Positions 35,191 through 46,314 of a stretch of DNA of 64,000 nt are shown here, one piece after another. The notes under the pieces were generated by a model. The model ran no database searches. It had not been told where the DNA came from and saw only the letters and a program-made list of their open reading frames with translations. Origin of the DNA: Tachypleus tridentatus (taxonomy: Eukaryota; Arthropoda; Merostomata; Xiphosura; Limulidae); contig NC_134837.1 of assembly GCF_004210375.1 (NCBI RefSeq), positions 154,545,310 through 154,609,309 on the forward strand, written 5' to 3'. A program made the translations under genes and the position numbers. Within the stretch, counting starts at the first letter, position 1. Every line of letters begins with the position of its first letter.

Positions 35191-35507
35191 CTAATTTCTC
35201 CAACATGGACCTGCCTCACTGTCCCATAGCAGGGTCCTTGTGGGTTAATAGACCTCTTTCTACTAAACAAAAACTAAAAGACACTGCATACAGTTCTTTT
35301 ACATAATAAAAATGGCTACCTTCATACAGTGGAACAGTCAAAGTTTCCATTTCAGTTTATATGACACTAAAGCCTCGATTGATTTCAATCATCCTGTGTG
35401 TCTCTCCTCACAGAAATATTCCTTAGGCCTGTTGCTGCTGTAACCTTTCAGCGATTTTCCTTGTAAAGGAACGACAAATTGTGTGATGGATGAGTTTTGC
35501 TGGTTAA

Positions 35508-35612
35508 CTAACTGAAACATAGCTGTTAAAGTTCTGGGAGTACCAACTGAAACAGTTTTGTTTAAGTCCTAGAAGTACCAACTGAAACATAATTGTTAAT
35601 GCCCTAGGTACA
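35508..35612. repeat. Short tandem repeat, about 35 bp unit, 3 copies
   Basis: AACTGAAACA recurs at 35510, 35544 and 35580, with variable 'gttaaagttctgggagtacc' spacers. Confidence 0.75.
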
Positions 35613-36499
35613 TTATGAAAAAGAATATAAGTATGGCAGATTATTCAAATAGGCTGCACTAAAATAATAGGAAAAAAACTGGTAAGTCAGCTTATTGGTG
35701 ATTTTTGTTTGGGATGTGGGAAACACATAAAACATAATTTCCAATGAGAATAACGTAACTTTAGAAAAATGTTTACATATGTGACATTCTAGTAGTAAAT
35801 AATTCCACAAGAGCAGAAAACATGGAATCAACATCTTTCACTCTTTCAGCATATTTCCTATTATTGTCAACAACTGGAGACGTTTTGAAACTCCTATAGC
35901 TTTGTTGTGACGAATATGGGTTTTTTAATTAAAACTACAAAATACACTCTTGATTTGAGGGATGTCACTGACTCTCCATCTGTTTTGTCAATAGAAAGTA
36001 CCAATCTTTAATAACAAGATAAAGAAATGTTGTATTGTAAAACTGTACAAGTTTGGAATCAAGACAATAGAATATCGCTTCAGGAACCACAAAGAGATAC
36101 AAATATAGGGAAGATTTGTATTCAATGCAAATGATAATCAACAATGTTTGGCTTTATAAAAATAAATCTTGAAATGAGGTATAGTTTTCTTCTAATGACG
36201 AATAACGTGTAGAAATTCAACTGAAGAGAATACTTAAGCAGAGGTTAGGACTATGAAGATGAGTTGTCTGGAAATGATAGAAGTCTAAAGATGGCAGTAC
36301 TCCTCCACAGTGGACTGTTCCTGCTATTAACAATGCAAAAAAAAAACCATTCTTAATAGGCCTGCTTTACTCCCAAATAAAAAACCAAAAAGATTGCCAC
36401 ATCAAATCTCTGAAATCTGTTACAAGAACTTTCACAGTTTTGCAAGGTGCAGTATCAGAGGTACTTTTCAAAGAACTTCCTTCTTCGGTGATCACAGCA

Positions 36500-36600
36500 G
36501 TGAGTCTGCAAGTCTACTGGCTAAAGCGGTTTCGATATCCGTGATGGGCATTGTATAGATAGCCCTTTGTATATCTTTATGCTTAAGAACAATCAAAATA
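36500..36600 (+). repeat. SINE-C copy, partial
   Basis: Plus-strand: GGTTTCGATATCCGTGATGG, 'atagatagccctttgtatat', CTTTATGCTTAAGAAC. Confidence 0.65.
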
Positions 36601-37024
36601 ATTTGAAATCATATGCAAAAATTAAAATTGCAGTGTAATATCATTGTGCTATTAAAAGTATGAATGGTAAGAACGCAAGGACAGATCTCTTGAAATATCC
36701 AAATGAGGAAAATTTAAGAAGATTGTTTAGTTATATATAAAAATATGAGTTATTGAATAATTTTCTCAAGTCTGAATAAACTTTAGGTAATCTGTAAAAA
36801 TAAAGCACAACTAATAAAGCCACAACTGTGACTGTCACTAAGTTCGTTTAATCTTCTGTAGCTTTATGAAATTTATTTGGCTCTATGTAATTTTAATTAA
36901 ACTGACTCAATTGTAGAAATAGAAGGATGGTTACAGTTTGCAGGTGTTATGACTGAAATGTTTATAAATTGCATCCTTCCATATATAATATATCTTTAAA
37001 TTTTATGACAAGAAACAAACGTTT

Positions 37025-37225
37025 TTCGACCCGGCATGGCCAAGTGGTTAAGGCACTTGATTCGTAATCCGAGGGTCGCGGGTTCGAATCCCTGTCATGC
37101 CAAACATGCTCACCCTTTCAGCCGTGACGTGGTTGGTGATGACTAGCTGCCTTCCCTCCAGTCAAACACTGCAACATTAGGGACGGCTAGCTCAGATAAC
37201 GCTCATGTAGCTTTGAGCGAAATAC
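37025..37225 (+). repeat. SINE-A copy with internal deletion
   Basis: Very well-preserved head (GACCCGGCATGGCCAAGTGG, GGGTTCGAATCCC). About 60 bases of the body between the 'gccgtg' and 'ggtgatgactagctgcc' blocks are missing. It ends directly against the PLE fragment. Confidence 0.88.
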
Positions 37226-37239
37226 AAAACAGACCAAAC

Positions 37240-37625
37240 CTATCCAGAATTTTACATCAGAGAAATCAAAAGAAAATTATAAATCAGATTCACTGAACAT
37301 AATAATGAAAAACTCTCCCATGTGTTCCACCATTGTAACTCAAAAATCCACAGTACATCCACAAAACACAGTGTAATTTTAAACAAAGAACCAAATAACG
37401 ATAAACAAAGAGTGAAGGAAGCTATCTTAATTGAACAAAACAACCCTGCCCAAAAACCAACACCCAGGGTACTAAGATACCTATACCATGTTGTGAAGCA
37501 ATCTCCAGTCATGTGACCTCTTTATTCTTTAGTGTGTGTATTACTGTGTCACTGTAAACTACTTGTACCTGATAATGAAATAATCAGGTAGAAACGGTGT
37601 GCATTTATAATAAAGTTTTATTCAT
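37240..37625 (+). pseudogene. Penelope-like element, C-terminal endonuclease fragment and 3' region
   Basis: The plus strand reads RFTEHNNEKLSHVFHHCNSK, then SVILNKEPNNDKQRVKEAIL and RYLYHVVKQSPVM with a stop at 37515. This is the C-terminal part of the GIY-YIG nuclease of a PLE, with the EHNN and Ala-Ile-Leu-Ile-Glu helix of the family. Only the C-terminus survives. 65 bases after the stop lies CCTGATAATGAAATAATCAGG followed by TAGAAAC (37568-37595), a hairpin plus GAAAC arrangement (see findings). Confidence 0.72.
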
Positions 37626-37944
37626 TACTAAATCAAACTGTTTCCAGTTTATTCCAATATATCTTTATTCAAAGATCCCTGATGAACAAAATTCCACCTT
37701 TTGAAATCATTTAGGCTACAGGGCTTCAAATTTTTTATTTTTTATTTTATTTATTTATGTTTTCTTAATATCATGAATGTATTCAGATATATCCATAAAT
37801 TTTTACTCTAATTGTCCTTGCAGTTAACAAAATTTTTTGTTGTCCGTAAACGTGAGTTAATCCTTCTACTATAATTTCTTGAAATACAGCCTATTCAAAC
37901 ATGAAATACATAAGCTTCTGATAAATGCATAGGAAAGAATTTAG

Positions 37945-38090
37945 TTAACATTACCCACCGCTAACAAGAAAAGTAAAATTGACCATCACATTAAAACTCT
38001 TCCACGGCTAAAGGATCGAATATGTTTGATGTCGGGATTCAAACCTACAATCAGTAGTAGTTCGTGAGTCGAACGCCAGGTGTCCCTAGG
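37945..38090 (-). repeat. SINE-A fragment, degenerate
   Basis: Minus-strand body and head traces: 'cccaccgctaacaagaaaag', 'ttgatgtcgggattcaaacc', 'gtgagtcgaacgcc'. Confidence 0.55.
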
Positions 38091-38810
38091 TAACAGAATA
38101 CTGTGTTAGTGTTGAATAAACAATTTTATTGTTTTAAATTAAACTTTGGTTTACTTGCTTTACCCTACCATCCATGTTCGATTTATTCTTCACTTAGATA
38201 GTTCTGTATGCACGATTTTAAGGCTTATCTGTAGCTAAGTATCACATGAACATGATTCCGTGAGAAAGTCTAAAAAAAATTATGTACAACTGTTTGAAAC
38301 TGTGACAGTTTTGTAAATGACTACCTGTTTGTATTTCCTACACAGGAAGTTGCAATATTACCAATCATGTTGTTTAATATGATATAAAATAATAAACAGT
38401 ACCAACTATCTTTACCATCAGTCAAAATTATGAAACAGTCCTTAAGCCTTCTCACAATTCCATTATAAAAAATATCATTTAAAAGTCAGTTTAGAAACAG
38501 TGATAAGTTAACATTACAGACTGTTTAGGTGTCTCCATACAGGTAGGTTCAACACATTACATCATATTGCTACATCTATATTATTATTACAACATTCAGT
38601 ATAAAGAACTTTATAACAGGATGAATTTACTGGTTTTATATATAAAGCACATAGTGAACTCAAATATTCTATTTGTAAAATATGCAAGACTTCAAATATT
38701 TTATGTATGAAACAAATAGAGAATTCAATATAAATTTGTGAAAATAGTCACATTATGTCTTCTTTTTTTCTCAATATCACTCACTTTTGATTAAGGTATA
38801 TGTATCTAAC
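38091..38810. other. Spacer without recognisable gene
   Basis: AT-rich intronic sequence (ABHD14 intron 1). Nothing recognised. Confidence 0.4.
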
Positions 38811-38811
38811 A

Positions 38812-39088
38812 GGCCCGCCATGACCAGGTGGGTAAGACACTCGATTCATAATCTGAGGGTCGTGGGTTTGAATCCCTGTCACACCAAACATGCTTGTTGT
38901 TTCAGCCATGGAAGCATTATAATGTAACGGTCAATCACACTATTCGTTGATAAAAGAGTAGCCCAAGAGTTGGCAGTGGGTGGTGATGACTAGCTGCCTC
39001 CCTCTATTTTTGCACTGCTAAATTAGGGATGGCTAGCGCAGATAGCCCTCAAGTAGCTTTGTGCGAAATTTGCAACAAACCAAACCAA
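38812..39088 (+). repeat. SINE-A copy
   Basis: Full-length plus-strand copy (GGCCCGCCATGACCAGGTGG at the left, GCAACAAACCAAACC at the right), just upstream of the Tc1 remnant. Confidence 0.9.
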
Positions 39089-39179
39089 AATCTATCTAAC
39101 AAGTATTCAATTTAATAACACCCCACAAATAAACCTTCATACAGAGAGTGTTTAACACATTATAATAAGTTTTATTTTC

Positions 39180-40240
39180 ATGGCCCAAAAAGCTTAGAGA
39201 ATTGTCAGTAGAGCAGAGAGTTCATACAAAAACTTTACATGGTTCTGATTGGACTCTCCAGCATATTGCTTCAGAATTGAAATGTTCTCCAAGAACTGTC
39301 AAGTACACCCTAGATCATGAGACTGAGACAGGTAAATTAGAAAATAGGAAAGGAAGAGGAACACCTAAACTCAGTTATACTGATGTTAAGTATCTTTGTT
39401 TATGCAGCTTTCAGGACAGAAGGAAAACTACATGAGATAAACAGCCACGAACCAAATGACAGAAAAGTGTCCTGATATAGAGTATCAAGAAGACTCAATG
39501 AGAATGAAATATTTGGTTGTGAAGCAGTTAGAAAACCTTTACTTATATTTCCAGTCATCATGAAGAGACTGAAATCTGCTAAAAAATACAAAAGCTGGAC
39601 GGCTAATGATTGGTAAATGGCTTTATGAGTGGATAAGTCCAATTTTGAAATATTTGGTTCAAAATGTTGGTCGTACGTCCGACAGAGGAAAGGTGAAAGA
39701 TACTTACTTACTTATATAGGTGGTGTCAGTATAATGGTATGGAGGTGTTTTCTGTTAATGCAACAGGAGATATTTGCAAAATAAATGGAATAATGAACCA
39801 GTACAGATACCATCAAATACTGATACGTCATGGTATATCCAGTGGTTTGTGTATTATTGGTTAAGGATTCTACAACCTAGAAAATAACTACCCTCTTTCA
39901 AACATTAAGAAAGAAACTGCTGGAGTCATTTTAATGATACAATAGCTCCCATAGAGCTCCGATCTCAACTAGCTTGAGTAGCTCTGGGACAAGAAGCTGC
40001 TGGAGTTATTTAAATGATACAATGACTCCATAGAGTCCCGATCTCAACCAGCTTAAGTAGATTTGGAACATGATGGATCAAAAACTTGATATGTCAAAAA
40101 TTACTTCTAAAGAAACTTTATGGAAGTGTATTGCAGACATTTGAAGTAAATTCCCAAAGGACACTTTTATTACATGTGTTGCAATGATGGTTGAAAGACT
40201 ATCTGCAGTTATTAAACCAAAAGGGGGACACAAAATATTA
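39180..40240 (+). pseudogene. Tc1-type transposase, decayed
   Basis: The N-terminal part is open (39202-39435): LSVEQRVHTKTLHGSDWTLQ, IASELKCSPRTVKYTLDH, RKGRGTPKLS. This is the helix-turn-helix and GRG linker typical of Tc1. After many stops come INGIMNQYRYHQILIRHGIS (about 39785-39840) and a C-terminal RLSAVIKPKGG-like end near 40225. The catalytic Asp and Glu blocks are unreadable. It is closely related to the fragment at 2.77-3.24 kb. Confidence 0.75.
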
Positions 40241-40244
40241 GCTC

Positions 40245-41615
40245 TTTACTGAACTCAACACTTCCACTGACTTTCTGTTGTACTATGTATACTGAACTCA
40301 ACACTTCCACTGACTTTCTGTTGTATTATGTTTACTTAACTCAACACTTCCACTAAGTTTCTGTTGTACTATGTTTAATGAACTCAACACTTCCACTGAG
40401 TTTCTGTTAAACTATGTTCACTGAACTCAACACTTCCACTGAGTTTCTGTTGTATTATGTTTACTGAACTCAACACTTCTACTGAGTTTCTGTTGTACTA
40501 TGTTTACTGAACTCAACACTTCCACTGAGTTTCTGTTAAACTATGTTTACTGAACTCAACACTTCCACTGAGTTTCTGTTTTACTATGTTTACTGTACTC
40601 AATACTACCACTGAATTTCTGTTAAACTATGTTTACTGTACTCAATCCTTCTACTGAATTTCTGTTAAACTATGTTTACTATCAACACTTCCACTGTTTA
40701 CTATGTTTACTGACTCAACACTTCCACTGACTTTCTGTTGTACTATGTTTACTGAACTCAACACTTCCACTGAATTTCTGTTGTATTATGTTTACTAACT
40801 CAACACTTCCACTAAGTTTCTGTTGTACTATGTTTACTGAACTCAACACTTCCACTGAGTTTCTGTTAAACTCAACTGAGTTTCTGTTGTACTTCAACAC
40901 TTCTACTGAGTTTCTATTGTACTATGTTTACTGAACTCAACACTTCCACTGAGTTTCTGTTAAACTATGTTTACTGAACTCAACACTTCCACTGAGTTTC
41001 TGTTAAACTATGTTTACTGTACTCAATACTTCCACTGAATTTCTGTTAAACTATGTTTACTGTACTCAATACTTCCACTGAATTTCTGTTAAACTATGTT
41101 TACTGAACTCAACACTTTCACTGAGTTTCTGTTAAACTGTGTTTACTGAACTCAACACTTCCACTGAGTTTCTGTTGTACTATGTTTACTGAACTCAACA
41201 CTTCCACTGAGTTTCTGTTGTATTATGTTTACTGAACTCAACACTTCCACTGAGTTTCTGTTGTATTATGTTTACTGAACTCAACACTTCCACTGAGTTT
41301 CTGTTAAACTATGTTTACTGAACTCAACACTTCCACTGATTTTCTGTTGTACTATGTTTACTGTACTCAATATTTCCACTGAATTTCTGTTAAACTATGT
41401 TTACTGAACTCAACACTTCCACTGAGTTTCTGTTGTACTATGTTTACCGAACTCAACACTTCTACTGAGTTTCTGTTAAACTATGTTTACTGTACTCAAC
41501 ACTTCCTCTGAGTTTCTGTTAAACTATGTTTACTGAACTCAACACTTCCACTGAGTTTCTGTTAGACTATGTTTTCTGAACTCAACACTTCCACTGAGTT
41601 TCCATTGTACTAAAT
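40245..41615. repeat. Minisatellite, 43 bp unit, about 30 copies
   Basis: Unit 'tttactgaactcaacacttc' plus 'cactgagtttctgttgtactatg'. Variant positions (TGTTGTACTATG versus TGTTAAACTATG, TGAACTCAACAC versus TGTACTCAATAC) alternate in blocks, which suggests duplication of multi-unit segments. A few units are truncated, around 40690 and 40870. Confidence 0.95.
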
Positions 41616-42460
41616 ATGATGATTAATAGCATTTTGGTGTTTCACCTGTGATTTACCTTTCAATGTTCTTTGACAGAAACCTAAAACCTAATCCTTGACT
41701 TTGTTCTTACAATTTTGCACAATACTGTATATCGGTAATACTAGGGTTTAAATAATTTGTCTAAAAGAAATAAATCTGTAATGCTGAATAAATAACTTGA
41801 ATTTCACTGACTGATTACAACTTGTTAAACTTTTACACAAAACCAAAAACTTGTTTCCGTTAGTAAAATCGCATAGCTATACTTGTTAAGAAACCATTAC
41901 AGCCAGTAAGTTAATAATTGCAAACCTATTGGCATCATTGTGTATACAGGACTCAAGATGGTGCTAATATAAACAGCTTAAATTGCAAAGATCTAAATTT
42001 TTATAACAATCTGGTTAAAACTGGTTATGATTACAAGTTGTGGTGTCGGAACATCTGTTTGAAACATAATTTGAGCTAAATCATGTAAAAGAACTTGGAA
42101 CTTATTGCAGCTTCAGTTAAGTATATGATGTAGTTGGTTAACTTATGTGTAGTAAAAGAAAATGTACTATATCAAGTAAAGATTAATAGCCATCTTGTCA
42201 CTACTCTGACATCATTACTTGAACAGTAGATAACCTGGCATGTAAAGCTAATAGTTGAAATTAAGTACGTATATAGGCAAATAATATGAACGTTCATATA
42301 CGTTATAAACAATCACAACTCCATTTTAAAATAAGTTTCATTTTTACTGAAATTTGTCATCAATAGAGCAAAATGTAGGAATATCGAGGCCTTTTGTTGC
42401 CCATTTTTAAACGAAATAATTTGAAGTAAGGATTATGTTTTGATACTGATCACTAACAAC

Positions 42461-42642
42461 AACCCACATGAAGTAAAAATGTATCTCAAGATAGCTGGTA
42501 TGGGTATTAAAACTTTAATTAAAATGAAATACTGAACAACGTTTCGACCTTCTTAAGTCATATTCTGGTAAACAGGTCAAAACATTGTTCTGTACTTTAT
42601 TTTAATTACGTTTTAATACCTATACCAGTGTCTTGAGAATAC
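42461..42642. mobile_element. Palindromic element, copy 2
   Basis: It starts 'aacccacatgaagtaaaaat', then GTATCTCAAGATAGCTGGTA, with 'aacgtttcgaccttcttaag' internally. The complement follows as 'aggtcaaaacattgttctgt' and then 'ttttaatacctataccagtg' TCTTGAGAATAC. Outer and inner arms are both inverted repeats, so the whole folds into one hairpin of about 160 bases. In ABHD14 intron 1, 170 bases from exon 1. Confidence 0.8.
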
Positions 42643-42813
42643 AATAACAAAATAGCTGTCAGCATAGCTGAAAAACTAAGATTCTGCTCTATCTAAGTGT
42701 TTAGTAGAGGTTTTATAATAATATCTATTATCTTAGTTGTAACTGAATCCGCATGAGTTAGTAGCCTCACGCTAAGAGGATATAGAAACACATATACCAT
42801 TAAAGTAACTTAC

Positions 42814-43038
42814 ACCGACTGTGATACTGGTTTCTTTGACATTAACGTCTGCGACCTTTCGTTTAATTTCTTCTGGTATTTCTTGAGACTTCAGGTCGAT
42901 GTGCCTCCAGAAGTCTGAAGTTGTGATATCTGTTATTTGATCTGAGGTTTGTTGACCACTGGCACTTCCAGCTTGAAATGGCCAATGTGTTAGAGAAGCA
43001 CTAGCAAGCAACAATAGCGCAGAAAGCTGAGACATCAT
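42814..43038 (-). pseudogene. ABHD14: ABHD14-like exon 1 (signal peptide or anchor)
   Basis: 75 codons from ATG at 43038 to the donor GGT|GTAAGT. MMSQLSALLLLASASLTHWP is a hydrophobic signal-like start, followed by a polar stretch that ends VKETSITVG. That runs straight into exon 2 (NEKVFYREALP) as in ABHD14 proteins. This exon is undamaged. The assignment to ABHD14 rests on the phase match and the VxxxxITVG-xxxFYREAL continuity across a 10 kb intron. Confidence 0.7.
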
Positions 43039-43039
43039 A

Positions 43040-44670
43040 ATATTCCATCAAACTGGTACTTAAAAGGAAATAGCAGCTAGTTGCAGTTCAAACTGAAAAA
43101 GAACAACTTTGCCCTTAACCACAATAAAATATCCAGTAAAAAACCTAAATGTACAGCAGAATAAATTTTTGTTTAATATGTACGCCATGGAAATTTAAAT
43201 CTATTTTAAATATCAATTAAGAATTCTGTACCATATTCCTACCAAAATAGAATCAAACTCTTAGGATAACAGGAATATATTTCAATTACTTTACTGTCTA
43301 ATCTTTTTATTATTTTTTTGCTTACAAAACAATTCTATTTCATAAACATTACATTCATGTATAGAATGGATTATATACAAATATATCTCAGCTAAGTTAT
43401 GAATTAAGACTTATCACTAAAGACTAATCAGAAGTTATTAACTCTAATAACTCTTCTGTGTATATTTAGTGTAAAAAAAATCAAGGTTTGAAATAAAACA
43501 AACTTCAAAGTATGAATATTACATTACTTCACTATCTGGGTAACTTGAAATGTCATAATGAAAATACCTAAAAGGCTAAAATCTAAATATTTCTTACAAC
43601 TGATTGGTTCACACATGACTGTCAAATGATTGTTATTATTTACTAATAACAGCCCTCACTCAATTACTGGAAGAGTGTTTGTACGTCACAAAGAAGTTTT
43701 GTATCACAACATTATTGTCTACATTTTAAGAGCTTCAGACTGTGATTTCTAACAGATTTACCATTACACATTTGTTTTAATATCTACATTTGTTTCAATA
43801 TAGTTTTCTTTTTTGCATGTGATGTATATTGTTGGCCATGTATTGCACAAGTCCCATCTGTTCTTGATATTTGTAGAAGATTCTCGAGTAAGATTAATAT
43901 TTATTTATTTTACGAAAACACAAGCATCTTCCAACTTTGGTGAATATTCTAGAAACTCACAATAAACTATATAAACCAACATGCCAAGAGCAGGAAGAAT
44001 ATTATTAGTCAGTTAAAGTCAGTGTGATATAGGCCTCAGAAGCTATAATTGTGATTAACACCAATTAATCATAAAACTACAAAATTGGAGACCAGGTGTG
44101 CAGTAGATTTTGAACATTACAAACCATTCAATTTCAACACATTAATTTGGGATGTTATTTTTCTACAAGGACATAAAATAGCATCCCTGGAAAAAGTCAG
44201 CTTTTAACCAGTGCAAAGCCATCCAACATAGCCAGCTTAAGTGATATGTGACAGTCTCAACTTGGATTGAATTTGCTTGTCATGGGCCTGGACTGTCAAT
44301 AAAATATTGAGTTCTAGACCATATATAAAACTCAGTATTGTTTCTAAAACTCTTGTACCTAAACCCTAATTTGTAATAACTGTAATTATAATTTGTGTCG
44401 TTTTTCTTTTTTTTGTATATTTTAATATATTTGTGTCATAATAGAGAATAGTACATGTCAATCTTGTTGGCAAATATCATATTTTAATACATACTAACAT
44501 TGAAATAACAACAAAATTCAAATTACTGATTATTTAGAGCAATATTACATAATGTAACATAATAAATCAGAGACTTGCCTGAAATAAAAAATATGTAATA
44601 TTGTCAATTTCAATTCTTCTTAACAGACTAAAACTAAACAGCTTACTGTATTCACCATACTGTGCACTCA
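43040..44670. other. Gap between the two minus-strand genes
   Basis: About 1.6 kb between ABHD14 exon 1 and the last recognisable anoctamin exon. I searched it for the remaining C-terminal anoctamin exons (membrane segments 9-10) and found none. No clear promoter signature. Confidence 0.45.
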
Positions 44671-44671
44671 C

Positions 44672-44818
44672 CAATGTTCTTAACTCTTTATGCAACAGGT
44701 CGTCGTAAGAAAAACTTCCTAGCATCGAGCCTGATTTCTGTGATGTTGTTCAGTAAAGCAAATAATGGTGCCAGAGGAAATGCAACCACAAAAATTGTGA
44801 CAAATCCAAACTGCAACA
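44672..44818 (-). pseudogene. ANO: Anoctamin exon g (segments 7-8), TAA inside
   Basis: [20 protein letters not shown] then [15 protein letters not shown] and LRRPVA, TAA (44688-44690), RVKNIG, donor G|GTGAGT. Glu and Asp of EIRLD match Glu734 and Asp738 of ANO1. The stop sits where relatives have Gln, Val or Lys, so CAA to TAA is the simplest route. Confidence 0.93.
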
Positions 44819-44859
44819 CTGGAGAAGGAGAACAAATTACAGAAACGTTTATTAACTAA

Positions 44860-46200
44860 ACTGTACATTTAATGTTTGAGGAAGTTTTTATGATTTAGAC
44901 AGTAAAATATAGTGTAAAGTTACTGTAATTAATGGACTACAATAACAATAACACATGTGGTGACTCCTTGGAAGTATCAAACTTTATTACAGAGAAAATC
45001 TAACCTCATGGAGTTGATTCAGGTCTAGAGGTGGTTGAATAACAGATTTAATTTCTAGTTTGACATAGAAGTCAAGACAGAAACATTAACATAAAAATCA
45101 AGTAGCATATTAATAATGTTTCGTTTAAAAAACAAACAAACTAAAACACAGACAAGGACCTTTAAAATTGCTCTTCCATAAAATACTAATCATTGAAGTG
45201 GTGTAGGTGTTTTACAGGTATTTAATAAATGTTTCCTCTATACATTACACTGTTCTGAAAAAAAGCTGAAACCCATAAAACTAAAAAAAAAATACTTTGT
45301 TTGTTGTTAAATGCAAAGTTGTACAATGTGGAATTTGACCCATAACCACAGCAGGAATCAAATGTTTAATCTTTGCATTATAACCCTTTAGGCTTAACAA
45401 TAAACACAATTCACATCCATTTCTACATCATCAAAAACATTCTAAATGCTGCTCCAACTACTTTTTTCACATACATTATCATCATATCACACATTTAATC
45501 TTTACTGTTAATTATACATTAAATATTTAAAAGTATTTTAAACTACATTGGAGGAACTTAAAATAATATACCATTCATTTCCATAGTAGCCATGTACTCA
45601 GTTAACTAGAATTAGAATAACTTGATTTTAAGGCTGTTGAATGATGTACAAACTACAAGGTCATTGTCAAAGATTTAACATTTTTCACAGACATGGAAAA
45701 AGTACCATTTTAACGTGTTCAAGTTTTTATGTACAACATATTTATCTATTAATGTAATTATTTTCATATCATTATTTTAGTTCAACTTAAGCCTTACTCA
45801 TTTTAAGATATACACCAAAAAGACCCATTTGTTCTTGGTTTATTTAGTTGTAGTCACTCTCCCACTGAGTGGGTGCATGGTTTTCATGAACACACTCACC
45901 CTTTTTATACACTAACCATTTCTTGTAAAGCCGTAACAGCCATCAAGATAAATACAAAAATATTTTTACCTAGTTTTAAAATAAAAACAGGTTTTATTGC
46001 TGACATGAATGTATAAATAATGTAATTTTACATACAATCTGACTTACTACATGTTTGACTGAACATTAATAAACTACAAATCTTGAAAACATCAAAATCA
46101 CTTTTTGAAAAAAAAATACAACACAGTTCATAAGTCTCAAAATGAGCCAACTGTCATAGAAAATGATCTTACATGAAATTATTACAATAAATATCTACTT
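44860..46200. other. Anoctamin intron
   Basis: No repeat or exon recognised between exons f and g. The segment 6-7 linker exon expected here was not found. Confidence 0.4.
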
Positions 46201-46216
46201 TAACTAAAAAACTTAC

Positions 46217-46314
46217 AAAATACCCATTTCTGCCACTGCGTTAACAAACTGCTTCCATACCACAATTATAGCTAACTGCAAAGAGAGTTCAAACAAACAC
46301 GCTCCTGTTCCACA
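46217..46314 (-). pseudogene. ANO: Anoctamin exon f (segment 6, Ca2+ site)
   Basis: CGTGACLFELSLQLAIIVVW then KQFVNAVAEMGI. Matches C-x-P-G-G-C-L-x-E-L-x-x-Q-L. The Asn and Glu four residues apart (NAVAE) correspond to Asn650 and Glu654 of ANO1. Acceptor TTTTAG and donor TT|GTAAGT. Intact, but the second Gly of PGGC is Ala. Confidence 0.92.

Larger units (their letters stand above)
39175..41729 (+). mobile_element. Tc1 element remnant swollen by an internal minisatellite
   Basis: Transposase remnant at 39180-40240, then about 1.37 kb of 43-bp repeats, then unique sequence ending TTTTGCACAATACTGTA at 41713-41729. That terminus matches the one at 5305-5322 (TTTTGCACAGTACTGTA). The left terminus was not found. 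Confidence 0.7.
30225..43038 (-). pseudogene. ABHD14: ABHD14-like alpha/beta-hydrolase gene, four exons, disabled
   Basis: Exons: 43038-42814 (75 codons, signal-like N-terminus), 32677-32509 (56 codons plus 1 base), 31177-30881 and 30419-30225. Donors and acceptors are good and phases agree (0, 1, 0) except inside exon 3. The joined product matches ABHD14 throughout: VFYREALP at the start of the hydrolase, LLLHG, TVAIDVPG, RPVVVSPSMSG with the nucleophile Ser, MGGYVPVAPGAT, TLVVFGEYD with the Asp, and GNHP with the His. The whole catalytic triad is thus encoded. Lesions: exon 3 is 2 bases short of its frame and needs two frame changes near its start, and exon 4 has TAA at 30306-30308 in place of the conserved Tyr of the HPxYL motif, with homology continuing 25 more codons. 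ABHD14B is described as a CoA-dependent lysine deacetylase; this copy most resembles a secreted or membrane-anchored ABHD14A-like form. Sequence error is possible but would have to strike several times. Confidence 0.85.

Noticed and set aside
40715-40900. Repetitive minus-strand frame (NRNSVEV-type repeats)
   Set aside because: Translation of the 43-bp minisatellite. The unit is not a multiple of 3, so the frame cannot persist.
44662-44859. 65-codon plus-strand frame
   Set aside because: Antisense shadow of anoctamin exon g.
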